Assembly: GCA_016858145.1 (NCBI GenBank) | Contig: JAEHOE010000136.1 | Location: 124,001 to 188,000 of the forward strand | Length of the DNA stretch: 64,000 nucleotides | Source: Edaphochlamys debaryana | Taxonomy: Eukaryota; Chlorophyta; Chlorophyceae; Chlamydomonadales | Direction of reading: 5' to 3' | Made by a program: the position numbers and the translations under genes | In this document: positions 1-10,605 of the stretch, one piece after another | Layout: each line of letters opens with the position of its first letter | Numbering within the stretch: position 1 is the stretch's first letter | Notes under the pieces: model-generated | The model's database searches: none | What the model was told of the DNA's origin: nothing | Seen by the model: the letters and a program-made list of their open reading frames with translations, nothing else

Positions 1-3
1 TAG

Positions 4-1588
4 GCGCTGCCCTCGCCGAGCTGCCTCTCTTTGCACCGTCCGTGGGCAACCCCATCTTCCTCAGTTCCGGCCCCACCCTCCCGCCCTCGCCCTTCCAGAT
101 CCGCCAGCTCCGCCCCGGCACCCCCGAATTCGAGGCCCTCTACGAGGGCCACCGCTTCGTCTTCGCCAACTTCTGGAGCCCCAACAAGGACCTGACGGGA
201 CAATGGTGGGTTGAGTTGATCTGCGGCCGGCCGGCAAATCGACTACCTCCATAGCACCATGCGCTTAAATGCCAGCCAGGATGACAGGGCACTGTCTGCC
301 AGTACCCAGCCGCACAATTACGGGGGTCGTCGATGGACACGAGCAGCCCGTCACACCAACCCCTCCGCCTCCTCCCCCCACGGCCCAGCATCTCCGAGTG
401 GAGACATGAACTAACAGCATGAGAGCCCAGATCGGTGCCGCGTGCCCGTGGCAAAATACATCTCCCCCCTTCCCCCGCCTTGTCCCCCCCAACACAGCAC
501 CTACGACGACATGATCCGCAACATGATCCTCGCCAACAACGCGGGGCTCTGGAAGAACATGGACGTGAGGCGGGCGAGGGGGTTCAATGGAGGCACACGG
601 GCGCCTCATCCTCCATTCCGCCGGCGATGTGCGTGTGTCCCCTGTTCACTACTTGCGTTGAACGCCCCGTTGTCGCCTATTGAAAGCCCTGATCACTAGG
701 CAGCTGAACGCTGGTCACTTCGGTCCGCACGCATGCCCTGTTGCCCCACCGCAGGAGTTTGTCGAGAAAACCCCGGTCAAGATGACCTTCGCCCTGGTCG
801 ATGCGGACGGGGACGGAACCATCTCGCCCAGGGTGAGGACGATTGCGGAGCCAGTGCCCTCGGCGGGTGGCGGTGGCCCGAGCAAATGCCCACAAGCAAA
901 GCCCACGAAACGTGCTCGTGTGCGCAGGAGTTCATGGAGTTCTGGCAGGCACACAAGCTCAAGCAGGAGGAGTGCAGGCCGGTAGGGCAGGGGTGGGTGG
1001 GCGCTGAGGCGAACCACAGCCGCCGATTCGCACTGAAGCCATGGATTGCGGCTGGCACGGGTTACGGGGAAGCGGGTGCGCGACCAGACACGGTACTCTC
1101 CCATGCGTCCCTGGCCCTATCCGCATAATGCCTGACCTCATGTCTGGCCCTATGACTGCCTCCCTGTCAGGTATTCGAGGCGCTGGTCCGCCTTCCATCC
1201 CCCCTACCCCTTTCCCCTTCCCTATGTCTGCTCCCCCCCCCCTCCCTGTCAGGTGTTCGAGGAGCTGGACACAGACAAGAGCGGCATCATCACCCGCGAG
1301 GAGTAGTAAGTGGGAGACGGAAGGGGGAAATTGACTGAGGGGGAGGGGAGGGAATCACGAAGGGGACGTGGATTGCCCTGGGGCAAAGCGACGAGGGCCG
1401 GACACATGCATGGCATGAGTAGTTATCGCCGCGATTTGACCCCGTTCGCCCCGCCCTGACACGCCCCACCCTCTCACCCCCCACTTCCCCGCAGCCACGC
1501 CGCCTTTTTCAACTGGTTCACCACGCCCCACGCCGACGAGGGCCACGGCCCCGGCAAGAACCTGTGGGGCATCGTGCCCAGCGCCTGA
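4..1588 (+). CDS. EF-hand calcium-binding protein, 3' part of gene
   Basis: Six exons are visible: about 4-205, 498-564, 755-832, 928-981, 1253-1305 and 1495-1588. All join in frame and end at TGA 1586-1588. The start lies left of the window, and the first exon appears to follow an AG acceptor at 2-3. Exon 3 carries a canonical EF-hand loop (DADGDGTISPR) and exon 5 a second one (DTDKSGIITREEY), so the protein should bind two Ca2+ ions. The C-terminal exon ends GKNLWGIVPSA. The family and cellular role are not recognised beyond EF-hand. A degenerate inverted paralogue lies at 10.6-12.4 kb, and a lone EF-hand exon at 36.4 kb may be a third relative. The first TGTAA after the stop that I noticed is near 2178, so the 3' end is uncertain. 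Confidence 0.75.
1159..1186 (+). repeat. Intronic partial copy of a downstream exon start
   Basis: These 28 bases nearly repeat positions 1241-1268, which hold the pyrimidine tract, the AG acceptor and the first bases of EF-hand exon 5. The copy lies 82 bp upstream, within the same intron. It is a decoy acceptor followed by an exon start that has no matching end. Confidence 0.7.
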
Positions 1589-2329
1589 GCGGCTCGCTCG
1601 GAAGGTTGTGCTTCGCGTGAGCAGTTGAGCACCAAGCCGGTCCCGAGGGTGAGGGATTCTTGCATTCAGGGGTGGGTCCACCCCTGTGGTGACGGGCGGC
1701 CCTGTGGTGACGGGGGACTTAAACGCACGGGGGTATCTGTCAGTGTCTGAGTAAGGTGTTGAGAGAGAGAGGTAGAGAGGGGGGTGGAGAATGCCGTATT
1801 GTACATAGGCTGATGACGGGGGAGCGTGCGTCTGTGAGAGCAGTATACCGGCTAGTTGGGGTGTGGGTGTCCAGGCCAAGCCGGAGGGTGTTGTGTGCCA
1901 ATCCCTTGCGACGGTACGGAGGCAAAATGCTGGGGGGCCGCGGATGCGACTGAACATACACGTGGTGATTGATAAGGTGCATGGCAGTGCCTGAATTGAA
2001 ACGCGAAAAGCCCGGCTGTTGCAAGGCTGCCCAAACTCTGTGTGGAGGGGAAGCAGATTAAGCGCCGGTGGGTGGTTCGACTAAGGGCGGCTGATGGCAC
2101 TTGGTCGACGTTGACGGCCAGACATGTTCCTTGTTCGTCCGTGGACGAGAGCTCTGGCACCCAAATGCGGCGGTCGTTGTAAACTGAGGCTTCCATCCTG
2201 CAGTACGGTAGGTGTGAAGCCCGGCCCGGCCCGGCCGGGCTCCTTCTCCCTCTGGGGCCACAAGTGCCACTCCCCCGCTCCTCGCACGCGCACGGCACGG
2301 CGCCGCCCACAGTCGCAATCAAGCCCCCT
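1589..2329. other. Intergenic region, no gene recognised
   Basis: This is 3' flank of the EF-hand gene. Short open frames occur on both strands without splice-consistent coding features. A TGTAA motif on the plus strand at 2178-2182 could be a distal poly(A) signal. From about 2230 it grades into sequence related to the 3' flank of the GTPase gene at 40.3 kb. Confidence 0.5.
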
Positions 2330-2575
2330 CCCGGCTTCTTTCTGGTGCCCCTGCTTGCCGGGGCCACAAGTGCCACTCAATGCCTGCTCCACGGCTTCTC
2401 GCCCCTGCCCATGACAGCACCCGTGGAGAGTCTGGGAGCGCCCCCCCCCCCCACACACAGACGTACGAGCCTGCCCCCGGTGCTACCGCTTGGCGCTTGC
2501 CCTGCCAATTGCTCCTCCGATTAGTCATGATCCGCATCACGCAGCTGCCCCAATCCAGCAGCTTGTCCTTTTTAG
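2330..2575 (-). pseudogene. Fragment of GTPase last exon plus 3' flank (left half)
   Basis: This stretch closely matches 40310-40575, the 3' flank and last coding part of the GTPase fusion gene. On the minus strand it still reads [23 protein letters not shown]. The stop codon of the intact gene is displaced by a small insertion, so the frame runs on. The homology stops abruptly at about 2575, where the LINE begins, and resumes at about 8989. It is therefore the left half of one exon copy split by the LINE. Confidence 0.8.
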
Positions 2576-3060
2576 GAATGACGCGTTACAGGGTTGCGGC
2601 CAGCGGGCAGACGAGCTGCCGGCCCCGCATAAGGGGGAGAGAGTCAACTTCCCCCGACCCCAGGCGTTCCCTAAGGGATCGACCACTACCGAGTCTCCAC
2701 CTACTCCAACCAAACCAAAGAATTGAGACACCCGGCCCACGCGGGGCACGGGGAAAGAATCAGCAGGCCGAAGCCGAGTCCAGGGCCAGAGCCCCGCCAT
2801 GTCCACAGCACGTCCGCACCACCTAATCCAAGCTCCAAAGTTCCATTACCGCTTTAGGTAGGGTGAAGGGCATCATCTGGGAGGTCAGCGGCGGGCGCTG
2901 CCGGTGGCTTTAGGAATGACGCGTTACAGGGTTGCGGCCAGCGGGCAGCAAGCTGCCGGCCCCGCACAAGGGGGAGAGAGTCAACTTCCCCCGACCCCAG
3001 GCGTACCCTAAGGGAATGTCCAACACCGAGGCAGCCACCTACTCCAACCCATACAGCTAC
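2571..3060 (-). repeat. Direct repeat in the LINE 3' UTR
   Basis: About 150 bp starting near 2571 (AGGAATGACGCGTTACAGGG) recurs from about 2912 with high identity, offset by about 340 bp. The two copies flank a unique ~190-bp segment. They lie downstream of the RT stop codon, so the duplication is part of the element's 3' tail. Confidence 0.8.
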
Positions 3061-3120
3061 AGTCTCAGCCCGAGTGGGCTAGCTACATGAGATCATCACA
3101 AGCACCGCAATCACGCCGAG

Positions 3121-5588
3121 TCAGGGGGAGGGCGGCTCGACATCTGCAGGGGGGTTGAACCGCGGCTTCCCGGCGACGCCGCCCAGGAAAGGGTGCTCGG
3201 GCGGAACGTCTCTCCACTTCTTACTGAAACCTTGACCACAGTCTTCCGCAAAGGAGCGAACACGAGCCCAGAATTCCGCAACCACTTGCAAACCAAGTCG
3301 AGAAAGGGTGGCGCGCCCAAGCGGGGCACCTGACTCCGGGCGGGCGGCATAGAGCCACTGACGGCCCCGCTCCAGAGCAGCCACCGCAGCCAGGCAGACC
3401 ACATCCCAAGTCACACCAGACACGCCCACAGGCGGAGTCACGAGCCACAAATGCTGCTTGCCGAGGGCATAGCTAGGAGTCCATCTGTACAGTTCTTCTT
3501 CAATGGCCTCACGAAGAGCACCAGCGACACAGCAAGACCAGAAGTGGTGCGCCCGATCCCCTTCATCCATCTGCACACCACACGGGCACACCGCAGGGGC
3601 TACTCCCCGAGCAATATCAGCTGCATGCATCCCAAACCCCGCAAACCCATTAAGAGCCAGACGCCAGAGCGGTTCTTTGTGTTCCGGCTCCCACCGCACC
3701 GCCCAAAGCCGCCGCAGAGCTGCGGCGAACGCAGACAGTGATTCAGGCGGCGCAGCGGGGAGGGATAGGGCCTCCGCAACGAAGGCCCGATGGCGCCGCG
3801 CCAGCGATTCCACCGACGCGGAGAGTTGGAGCTGAGTAGCGGCCCGAACCGTGAGCTGGATCACGCGGCAGGGAGCACCCGGCGGCAGCGTCCAGCCCAC
3901 GGCAGGGGCGATGATGCGACAGGCAGCCAGCAGCGGCGGGGCCGCGGCCGGCCCACCAGGCGCCAGCCGTGCAGCACGTGCAGCCTCCACCCAAGCTGGG
4001 GGTATACGCTGCAGCAGCGCTGCAAAGAGGCCAGCGGCCCGAACTCCGCAGTGGAGCTCGGACGGTAGCGTGAACCATTCCGAGACGCCGAGCACACCAA
4101 GCACGACGTCAGAGCGGTACAGGGGCAGGCAGCGGCGAGCCCAGCGCGGCGATGGGCGCCCGCCAGGCCGCCGCTCCCATTGACGGTTGAAGCGACGGAA
4201 GGCATCCACCACCGCAACCGCCATGCCCACGCAACGAAGCGAAGGCACGTCGAAGAGGTCGGGGAAAGCCACATGTAGAGGCTCGCCGCCAGCATCAAGC
4301 GCGGGGTTGCCCCACAGCGGAGCGTGGTAGCACCACGGCCCCGCTGCTAGCAAGTCCCACGAAAGCACAGCCGGCGGCGGAAGAGTAGTGAAGGCAGAGA
4401 CAAGACGTTTGAGGGCGGGGCAGTCGCTGGGGATGGGGCATCCGAAGAGGCGCCCGCCAGCGGCTGCAGTGAGGAGGGCGAGGGGGTGGGCGGCCGGATG
4501 GAGACGACGAAGCTGCGCCATCGCCACCGCCACCCAGGTGGGCACACTAGGCAAGAAGCCCAGCGCGCCTTGGATGAAGCGTGAGGCCAGGCAAGCATGC
4601 CGGGCCTGAACGTGCTCACGCAGCGGTAGGAGGCCGAAGCCGCCAACCACAGGCGGGAGCACGAGGCAGTCCGACGGCAAGCCAGGCAGGCGCGTGCGTC
4701 GCGTGTCGGCGTCAGCGTCCGGAGCCAGGCCCCGATCAACCAGCGCCGCCACACGACTGCCGAGGGTCGACAGCGCTGAGGCTGACGGCAGGCGGGAAAA
4801 CTCAAGATGGTACAGAACTTTACTTAGCGCATACGACGAGGCCGCAAAAGCGCGGCCGAAGGCAGAAAGCGGCAGGTGCGCCACTCGCTGCAGGACGGCG
4901 TAGACAGGAGCGAAGTCGACGACAGGTAACCTTGAGGGCGGGGCGCCCCAAAACAGGACGCCCAGCGTGCGGGCTGAGGACACGGTGCGGAGGGCAGGAG
5001 CCGGCGCCGCCGCCGCTGCGACCACAAGGGTCACCGCGGCAGCAGCGCCAGCGTGCGGGGTATCTGCGGCCGCGGCGGAAGCGGACGCACCCGCCTGGGC
5101 CACAGAGGAGGCCGCCGCCCCGAGGGGCGGCGGAGAGGTGGTGGGAGCCGCCGAGACCGGCGGCGCCGGGGCAGGAGCCCCGCTGGCCGCGGTCCCGGCC
5201 TCGGAGCTGGCAACACGCTCCAGGACAGGGGCAGCAGCAGCAGGGCCGAGCGGCATAAGCTCTGTTTTGTCAACGTTTAGGCGCTGACCCGAGGCCTGCC
5301 GGAAGACCTTCATGGCTTGCAGGAATGCAGGAGCGCAGTGGGGGCCGTCCAGCAGGGGGGTGCAGTCGTCAGCGTACTGGGAGGCCAGCACCGGCACCCC
5401 AGCCGCCACCAACCCCACCCGACACCGCCGCAGCCAGCAGGACAGAGCCTGAGCCACGGCGAGGTAGAGGAGAGGGGCGAGGGGGCACCCCTGCCGAACG
5501 CCAGCCGAGATGGAGACCGGGTTGGACAGGTGGCCGTTGACAAGGGCTGAGGCGCGGGTGCCCGTGTGCAGGCAGCGGACCCAGGCCT
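3121..5588 (-). CDS. LINE ORF2, C-terminal part: RT palm/thumb and zinc motif
   Basis: The frame is open from about 5586 down to the stop at 3121. It contains RT motif B (SAGVRQGCPLAPLLY), the catalytic YADD box (ASQYADD) and a long C-terminal region ending with a zinc-knuckle-like CPCG...HHFWSC array, as in zf-RVT domains of plant and algal LINEs. It reverse-transcribes LINE RNA at the target. It lacks its own start because it is the downstream half of ORF2, separated from the upstream half by a one-base frameshift near 5587-5589, next to an in-frame TAG. The C-terminal domain aligns with the two other LINE copies at 34.9 and 38.5 kb. Confidence 0.88.
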
Positions 5589-6470
5589 AGGAAGCCCGAT
5601 CCGACGCCCAGCGCCTCCAGGCAGTCAAAGAGGAAAGAGCGATCAACAGTGTCATAGGCCTTGTAGAAATCGAGGAAGACGGCGGCCCCCGCCTGCCCCG
5701 CCGACCGCAGCAACTCCGGCAACAGCTGCAAGAGCAGCACGTTGTCGGCGATGCGGCGGCCAGCAAGGAAGGCAGTTTGCTCAGGGCCAATGACGAGGGC
5801 GAAGACGGGTCGAAGACGAAGCATGAGGACACGGGCGAGGGTGCGGTAGTCGGTGTCGAGGAGGGTGATTGGGCGGTAGTTGGAGGGAAGCGTGCGGTCG
5901 CCCGCCTTGTAGAACGAGGAGATGACGCCATCAAGAAAGCCAGCTGGCGCCGCCTGCTGAGTACCCACCGCAGTGAAGACTCGAGCCAACAGGGGCGCAA
6001 ACTGTGTGGAGAATTCCTTGTAGAGCTCGGTTGGGATGCCGTCGGCCCCCGCCGCCTTGCCAGGCGGCGAGGCCGCCAGCGCCTTGCGAACTTCCTCAGC
6101 GGTAACCGTAGGCTGGCCCAAGGCCGCGACCGCCGACGCTGGGCAGCGCGACCCCAGCTCCCGGAGCGCCGTCAGCACCGCATGGCGGGCCGACGGCGCT
6201 GCAGGGCCAGGCGTGCACACGCTAGCCCAGAAGTCGGCGGCCACCCGCGGAACCGCCGTGGGCGAGGTGACCAAAGTGCCGTTAGGTCGCCGCAGCGCCA
6301 GGATCGGGCACCGCGGCGTGGGAGGGCGAACGAGGGAGGTGACAGCGGGGCACGGCCGTTCGCCTGAGCGTAGCCATGCCCGCCGCGCAGCGCCAGCAGG
6401 GCGCGCCGCCGCCCGGAGCGCTGCCGCAGCGCTCGCAGAGCGGGCAATCAACCACGGCATCTCGGGCGGC
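5589..6470 (-). CDS. LINE ORF2, central part: RT fingers/palm
   Basis: This frame carries the start of the reverse transcriptase: GADGIPTELYKEF, SNYRPITLLDTDYR and motif A with the catalytic Asp (FLDFYKAYDTVDR). It leaves frame at about 5588, where motif B continues in the next frame. On its 5' side it overlaps the endonuclease frame, and a second frameshift must lie at about 6380-6480 because the linker leading to the RT is read here while the EN domain is read in another frame. Confidence 0.85.
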
Positions 6471-7600
6471 GGTTTGGTCGCCCGCCGCTGCCGCTGCCAG
6501 CGCCGAGTCAAAGGCGGCTTGCGCCGCCTCCTTGTCGGCGCCGGCTGCGACGCGGCGGACATAGGCCTCACGATTCAGCCGCCCCGCATGGGCGGCTAGC
6601 CTGCGCTTGAAACCCGGCCACCACTCAAGGAGCTCGCGGTCACCCGCGGGCGCCTCAGCGATAGCAGCCTCAAGCCAGGCAGACAAGGAGTCGCGCAAGT
6701 CAGCAAAGTCGCAGAACGAAACACGCACACGACGGAGGCCCGGCCCCAGGCGCGAGTCCGCAACTGGGGCAAGGCCTGCTAGGACAAGACGATGATCGGA
6801 GACTGCGGCCTCCCGAATGGCTGCCTCACGCAGGGCCGGTGCCAGGCCCGGCGAGAGGAGGACCCGGTCAACACGGGACCCACCATTGGGCGCCACATAG
6901 CTGAAGCTGCGTAGCTGCGGATGAAGGTGACGGAAGGAGTCAACCAGGCCCGGGCACGCAGCTGCGAACTGCCGGGCAGTTGGGGGGTCGCTGGAGCGAC
7001 CTGCCCCAGCGACGGAGTCGAGCTGCACGTCCGGAACCCAGTTGAAGTCGGCGGCGAGCACCAGCGGCGGGCGGCCGGCGGCGCAAAGAGGGGCCAGGCG
7101 TGACGCCGCAAACTCCCGCTGGCCCGCAGGGTCGCAGGCCGGAAGGTATGCAGATGCCACCACAAAGGAGTGGCCACCCCAGCAGAGGGGCAGTGTAAGG
7201 AGGCGTCCGTCAGGCGAGGCGGCCGGGGCTGCCTGTCCCGACGGATAGGTGACGAGCTGCCGCTCTAGAAGCGCCGTACGCACGAGGATAGCCACCCCCC
7301 CTGACGGCCGGCCGCTATCAAGGGTGACCGCGGCGCTCCAGAACGGCGTCCAACCTCGGAGGCGCAGAGCCGCCGAGGCTGTACGCAGCTTCAGGGCAGC
7401 TGCGTTCTCCTCCCCCGCCAGGACATGGGTCTCCTGCAGGCAGACCACGTCCAAGCGGTTGCGCTCCCAGCACTTGAGCAGCGCTGGCACTCGTGCATCA
7501 GCCCCATGACCCGAGCGAGTCACAAGGCCGCGCACGTTGTGGGAGCCAACCCGCAGCAGAGCTGACTCCGAGCGCCGTGCCCCACGGCCGGCTATGAGGT
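6380..7600 (-). CDS. LINE ORF2, N-terminal part: APE-type endonuclease
   Basis: This is an exonuclease-endonuclease-phosphatase fold that nicks target DNA for target-primed reverse transcription. The conserved catalytic signatures are present in order: SHNVRGL, CLQETH (catalytic Glu), ADFNWVP, NGGSRVDR and VSDHRLV. The frame stays open upstream across the ORF1 stop and has no obvious ATG before the domain, so ORF2 may be expressed by frameshifting or reinitiation. It ends in frame at 6282, but the functional reading must switch frame before that. Confidence 0.87.
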
Positions 7601-8407
7601 GACCATAGCGGCGCCGTCGGGCGCCACCGTGGAGCCGCCCTCACCGCCGGCCATGTCCACGTCAAGCGTCTGCGGGAGCTGCAGCGTCTCGCGCCCCGCC
7701 GGGGGAGCGCACTGGCGCTTGGGGTCGCGCCCGGCGGGAGGGGACTTGCTGCGCGCCGCCGAGGGCCGGTCGAGGCCCGGCGCCAGGGGCTGGCCCGCCG
7801 CCTGGCGAGCCGCCACCTTGTCCATGGTGGCCTGCACCCGGGGCGGAAGCGCCGTGCTGCTCCTGCCCCGGGACATGCTGCGGGTGCGAACACCCCCGCC
7901 GCCCCCCGCCGCACCATCGCCGCCACGCCGCTGCTGTGCCGCTCCGTTGCCGCCGCCGCCGCCGCCGCCGCCGTTGCCACCGCCGCCGCTGTTGCCACCG
8001 CCGCCGCCGCCGCCCTTGCCGCCGCCGCTGCCCCCGCCCTTGCTGCCGCCGCCGCCCCCACCCTGGCTGCCGCCGCCGCCCCCGCCCGTGCTGCCGCCGC
8101 CGTTCCCCCCGCTGCCGCCGCCGCCTCCGCCGCCCCCGCCCCCGCTGCCACGGCCGCCGCTGCTGCCGCCCCCGGAGGGGCCGGCAGCGGCCTGCGCGCG
8201 GTACCGGTCGATGTCGAAGAGTTCGAAGACGACGTCGCCGTGGCCCTTCATGACCACCGTGAACGAGGGCTCCTCGGACGGTAGCTGAGCCCCCTCTGGC
8301 ACCGGCACGATCAGCCGGTCGGTAAACGGCATGGGTGCACTGCCGCCGTGCAGGCACCACACCTCGAGCGCGCCCAGCTCCACCCCCATATCTAGGGATG
8401 CTGTCAA
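7592..8407 (-). CDS. LINE ORF1, Gly-rich protein
   Basis: About 270 residues if translation starts in the TTG/ATG region near 8390-8407. The N-terminal ~80 residues are ordinary sequence. They are followed by a long run of Gly with Ser and Asn (roughly residues 85-165) and a basic segment rich in Arg/Ser and Pro. LINE ORF1 proteins are usually nucleic-acid-binding, and the Gly- and Arg-rich regions fit that, but no zinc knuckle or RRM is seen. The first codons overlap the end of the 5' module. Confidence 0.65.
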   Translation of the reverse strand: MTASLDMGVELGALEVWCLHGGSAPMPFTDRLIVPVPEGAQLPSEEPSFTVVMKGHGDVVFELFDIDRYRAQAAAGPSGGGSSGGRGSGGGGGGGGGGSGGNGGGSTGGGGGGSQGGGGGGSKGGGSGGGKGGGGGGGNSGGGGNGGGGGGGGNGAAQQRRGGDGAAGGGGGVRTRSMSRGRSSTALPPRVQATMDKVAARQAAGQPLAPGLDRPSAARSKSPPAGRDPKRQCAPPAGRETLQLPQTLDVDMAGGEGGSTVAPDGAAMVTS

Positions 8408-8987
8408 AAAAATGTACTCTCAGAAAACTGGGGGTTTGCGGGCCTCTCGCGCCCTGCCGATGAGTGCGCGCGATAGCTGAATATGCCCTGTATAGCTGAT
8501 CTCATTTTCTCGGGCGGAGGCGCGCCCTGGAGGAAGCGCGCCTGGTCGCCCTCGCGAACTCCGACCGCGCTCCGCCGGGCGGGCCTCTTGCAGCCGGCCA
8601 CCGACCTCAGCAATTACATGGATGGCTGATCTACACCTTCCAGCGATTGCGGGGTCGCGACAACCCCGCACCAGCGAGAGCGACTGATGTTCGGCCTCGG
8701 TTTAGGAACGCCTGTTCTCGCGATTAATGGCTCTATCGCGCTACGCTGTTTCAGATATGCTTCGCGGTTACGCGAGCGGCCTAGCTTTGGTCGCAGCAAT
8801 AACACTGCGAATAAGCGACGCGATCGCGTCAACTCGCAGTGGGTCGGCAGTAGCGTGTCGGCCCTGCCGAGCACTTGTCGGCGGCACCCCCCGCGGTGCC
8901 CCCCCCCCTGCCCCCCCCCTGTTTGTGGGGTGGGGGTTGCCATGGCAGCTGTGCTATCCGCAGATAGGGGGTGCAGGGGCTGAGTTG
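8395..8987 (-). repeat. LINE 5' module, copy 1
   Basis: About 590 bp, read on the minus strand, matches 37828-38483 on the plus strand with high identity, apart from a ~63-bp segment present only in copy 2. Shared ends are TGAGTTG/CAACTCA on the outside and GACAGCATCCC at the junction with LINE coding sequence. Short frames are open in both copies in more than one phase, so coding potential is undecided. Confidence 0.85.
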
Positions 8988-8988
8988 C

Positions 8989-10060
8989 GCACGAGCTAGC
9001 ACTGCAAGCAAGCGCCCTCCCGCGAGTGCCGTACAGGGCGTGCCGCCGCCACCGTCACCGCCACCCCCCGCCACTGCTGAGGATGGGGCGGAAGGGTCCA
9101 TTTGTGCTCCGCCGTGAGGAGGCAGTAAGCAGCAGGCAGTCAGCAGGTCGGCTTGACATCGGGACTCCCCGTTGGCGCGAGCGAGTAAGCATTGGTGAGA
9201 ACCCGCATGACGACGAAGTAGGCAGGCAGGCAGGTTGGGGGAGGGAGGGGAAAGCCCGCGCAAGCCCGCACGCAGTAAGGGTTGGGTCTTGAATGAAGGG
9301 TAGGCCCTGAGTCCAGGGGCGCTTATGGGAACGCACGCGCAGCTGAGGCATGGCTCCCACGACGCGTTCCGTCCGGGCCCCCAGCCCCGGGAAAACGCCC
9401 TTCGCTTCGTTGATGTTCTTCTACCCCCAGCCCCGATCCCCAAGCCCATAGGTTCATTCTTGCAGCAGAACGCGTGCTCCAGAACGGAGAACTCACGCGG
9501 TCGTGGTAGTTGAGATTAGCGGGGGTGCTGAAGGCTTAAGGCTCGGCGGTTGTCTGAGGGATCAGGGAGGGCGGGTTGGGCGGGGGGGAGAGAACGGTGA
9601 TCTTCCGAGGACTCATCTGAGCTTTGAGCTCGGCATGGAAGCCACGGTGGGGCGGAGTGGGCCGGCGGAAGTAATGACCGAGAAATGGCTAGCAACGCGT
9701 TGTGAGCAGGTCGTCCAGGGTGATGAGCGCTAACGACATAGCGTGGCTATAGGCACCGTGATAGGGAGGACCAGTCCCTAGGGAGGGCCCGCCTCACCGT
9801 GTTGTGGTCTTGGGTGGTGGGGTGTACTACGTACGTCGTACGGCGGGTACGGCGAGTAAGCCCATTGCTGCTGCCCGGTGCCATGCATGCAAGCGGGGTT
9901 TTGGCCGGGGAGAGGGCTCACCTCGGAGGAAGCTGCGTCTCAAGGGGGCCCAAGTCCCCTTGCGTAGCTCGAGTATGCTGCTGCGGCGGCGGCGGCAGCT
10001 GCTGCCTCGCTCGGGGGCAGCAGTGAGGGCGGAGCACTCGGCACGGGCAGAGCGTAGTCC
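8989..10060 (-). pseudogene. Fragment of GTPase last exon (right half, interrupted)
   Basis: From about 8989, sequence matching the intact GTPase exon at 40575-40640 resumes, including the GCAGGGCGTGCCGCCGCC stretch encoding the Gly/Ala-rich loop. It breaks off near 9060 and reappears near 9970-10060, where GGAGCACTCGGCACGG matches 40726-40741. The ~900 bp between (9061-9970) has no recognised gene and may be a further insertion. The piece has no usable frame. Confidence 0.6.
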
Positions 10061-10605
10061 CCGAGAGCGAGGATCGAAGCCCCTGACCAGTCTCGACCTT
10101 CCTTTCCTGCAGCTACTACTCTGCAGCTACAACTACCGTATCAGTACCCAGGATCCAACCCACTAACGTGTAGCCCACGCAGGATCTAAGCCGTCATGAC
10201 CGCCTGTCCTCACTCCCCTGCACACACTGGCGCGTGCCCGAGACACGACAGCCAATCACAGGCCCACACCTCTCCGAGCACCGACTGTACGTGGGCCTTC
10301 CCGCTTCCGCGTCTTTGCCACCTGTCTCAGGCATCTTTATCATCGTCATATACCACGTGGCATCCCCGGGACCCCTGCGGAACGCCGCACTGCCCGTCGC
10401 CCCACACGTGAAGGAGCAAAGCACTCAACACTCGCTGACTGGGCCTGAGCACCCACACACCCTATCAGTCAGTGTGCAGCTCGCCCTCTTTCAGCCAGCC
10501 AGGTAGGTACCCTCAGGCACCCTCGCGTGCCGCGAGAGAACGTCCCCGCAGTGCTGTAGCACGGGCAGGAGCAGGTGGGGGCGTGTGCTCCTCAGCATCA
10601 GCCGC
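10061..10605. other. Intergenic region, no gene recognised
   Basis: Short frames occur on both strands without conserved motifs or convincing splice structure. This is the 3' flank of the degenerate EF-hand paralogue on the minus strand. Confidence 0.4.

Larger units (their letters stand above)
2576..8988 (-). mobile_element. LINE (non-LTR retrotransposon), APE-endonuclease type
   Basis: A 6.4-kb element lies on the minus strand. From its 5' end it has a ~590-bp leader module (8987-8395), a Gly-rich ORF1, an APE-type endonuclease, a reverse transcriptase with a C-terminal CCHC-like zinc motif, and a ~540-bp 3' UTR with a duplicated segment. Both ends abut pieces of the same GTPase exon copy, so the whole span, leader included, behaves as one insertion. 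ORF2 is broken by at least two frameshifts, so the copy is probably inactive. The layout resembles L1-clade LINEs of green algae. No clear target-site duplication was found. Confidence 0.88.

Noticed and set aside
7599..8288. Long plus-strand Pro/Arg-rich open frames opposite LINE ORF1.
   Set aside because: They mirror the GGN/GCC repeats of ORF1 and have no independent features.
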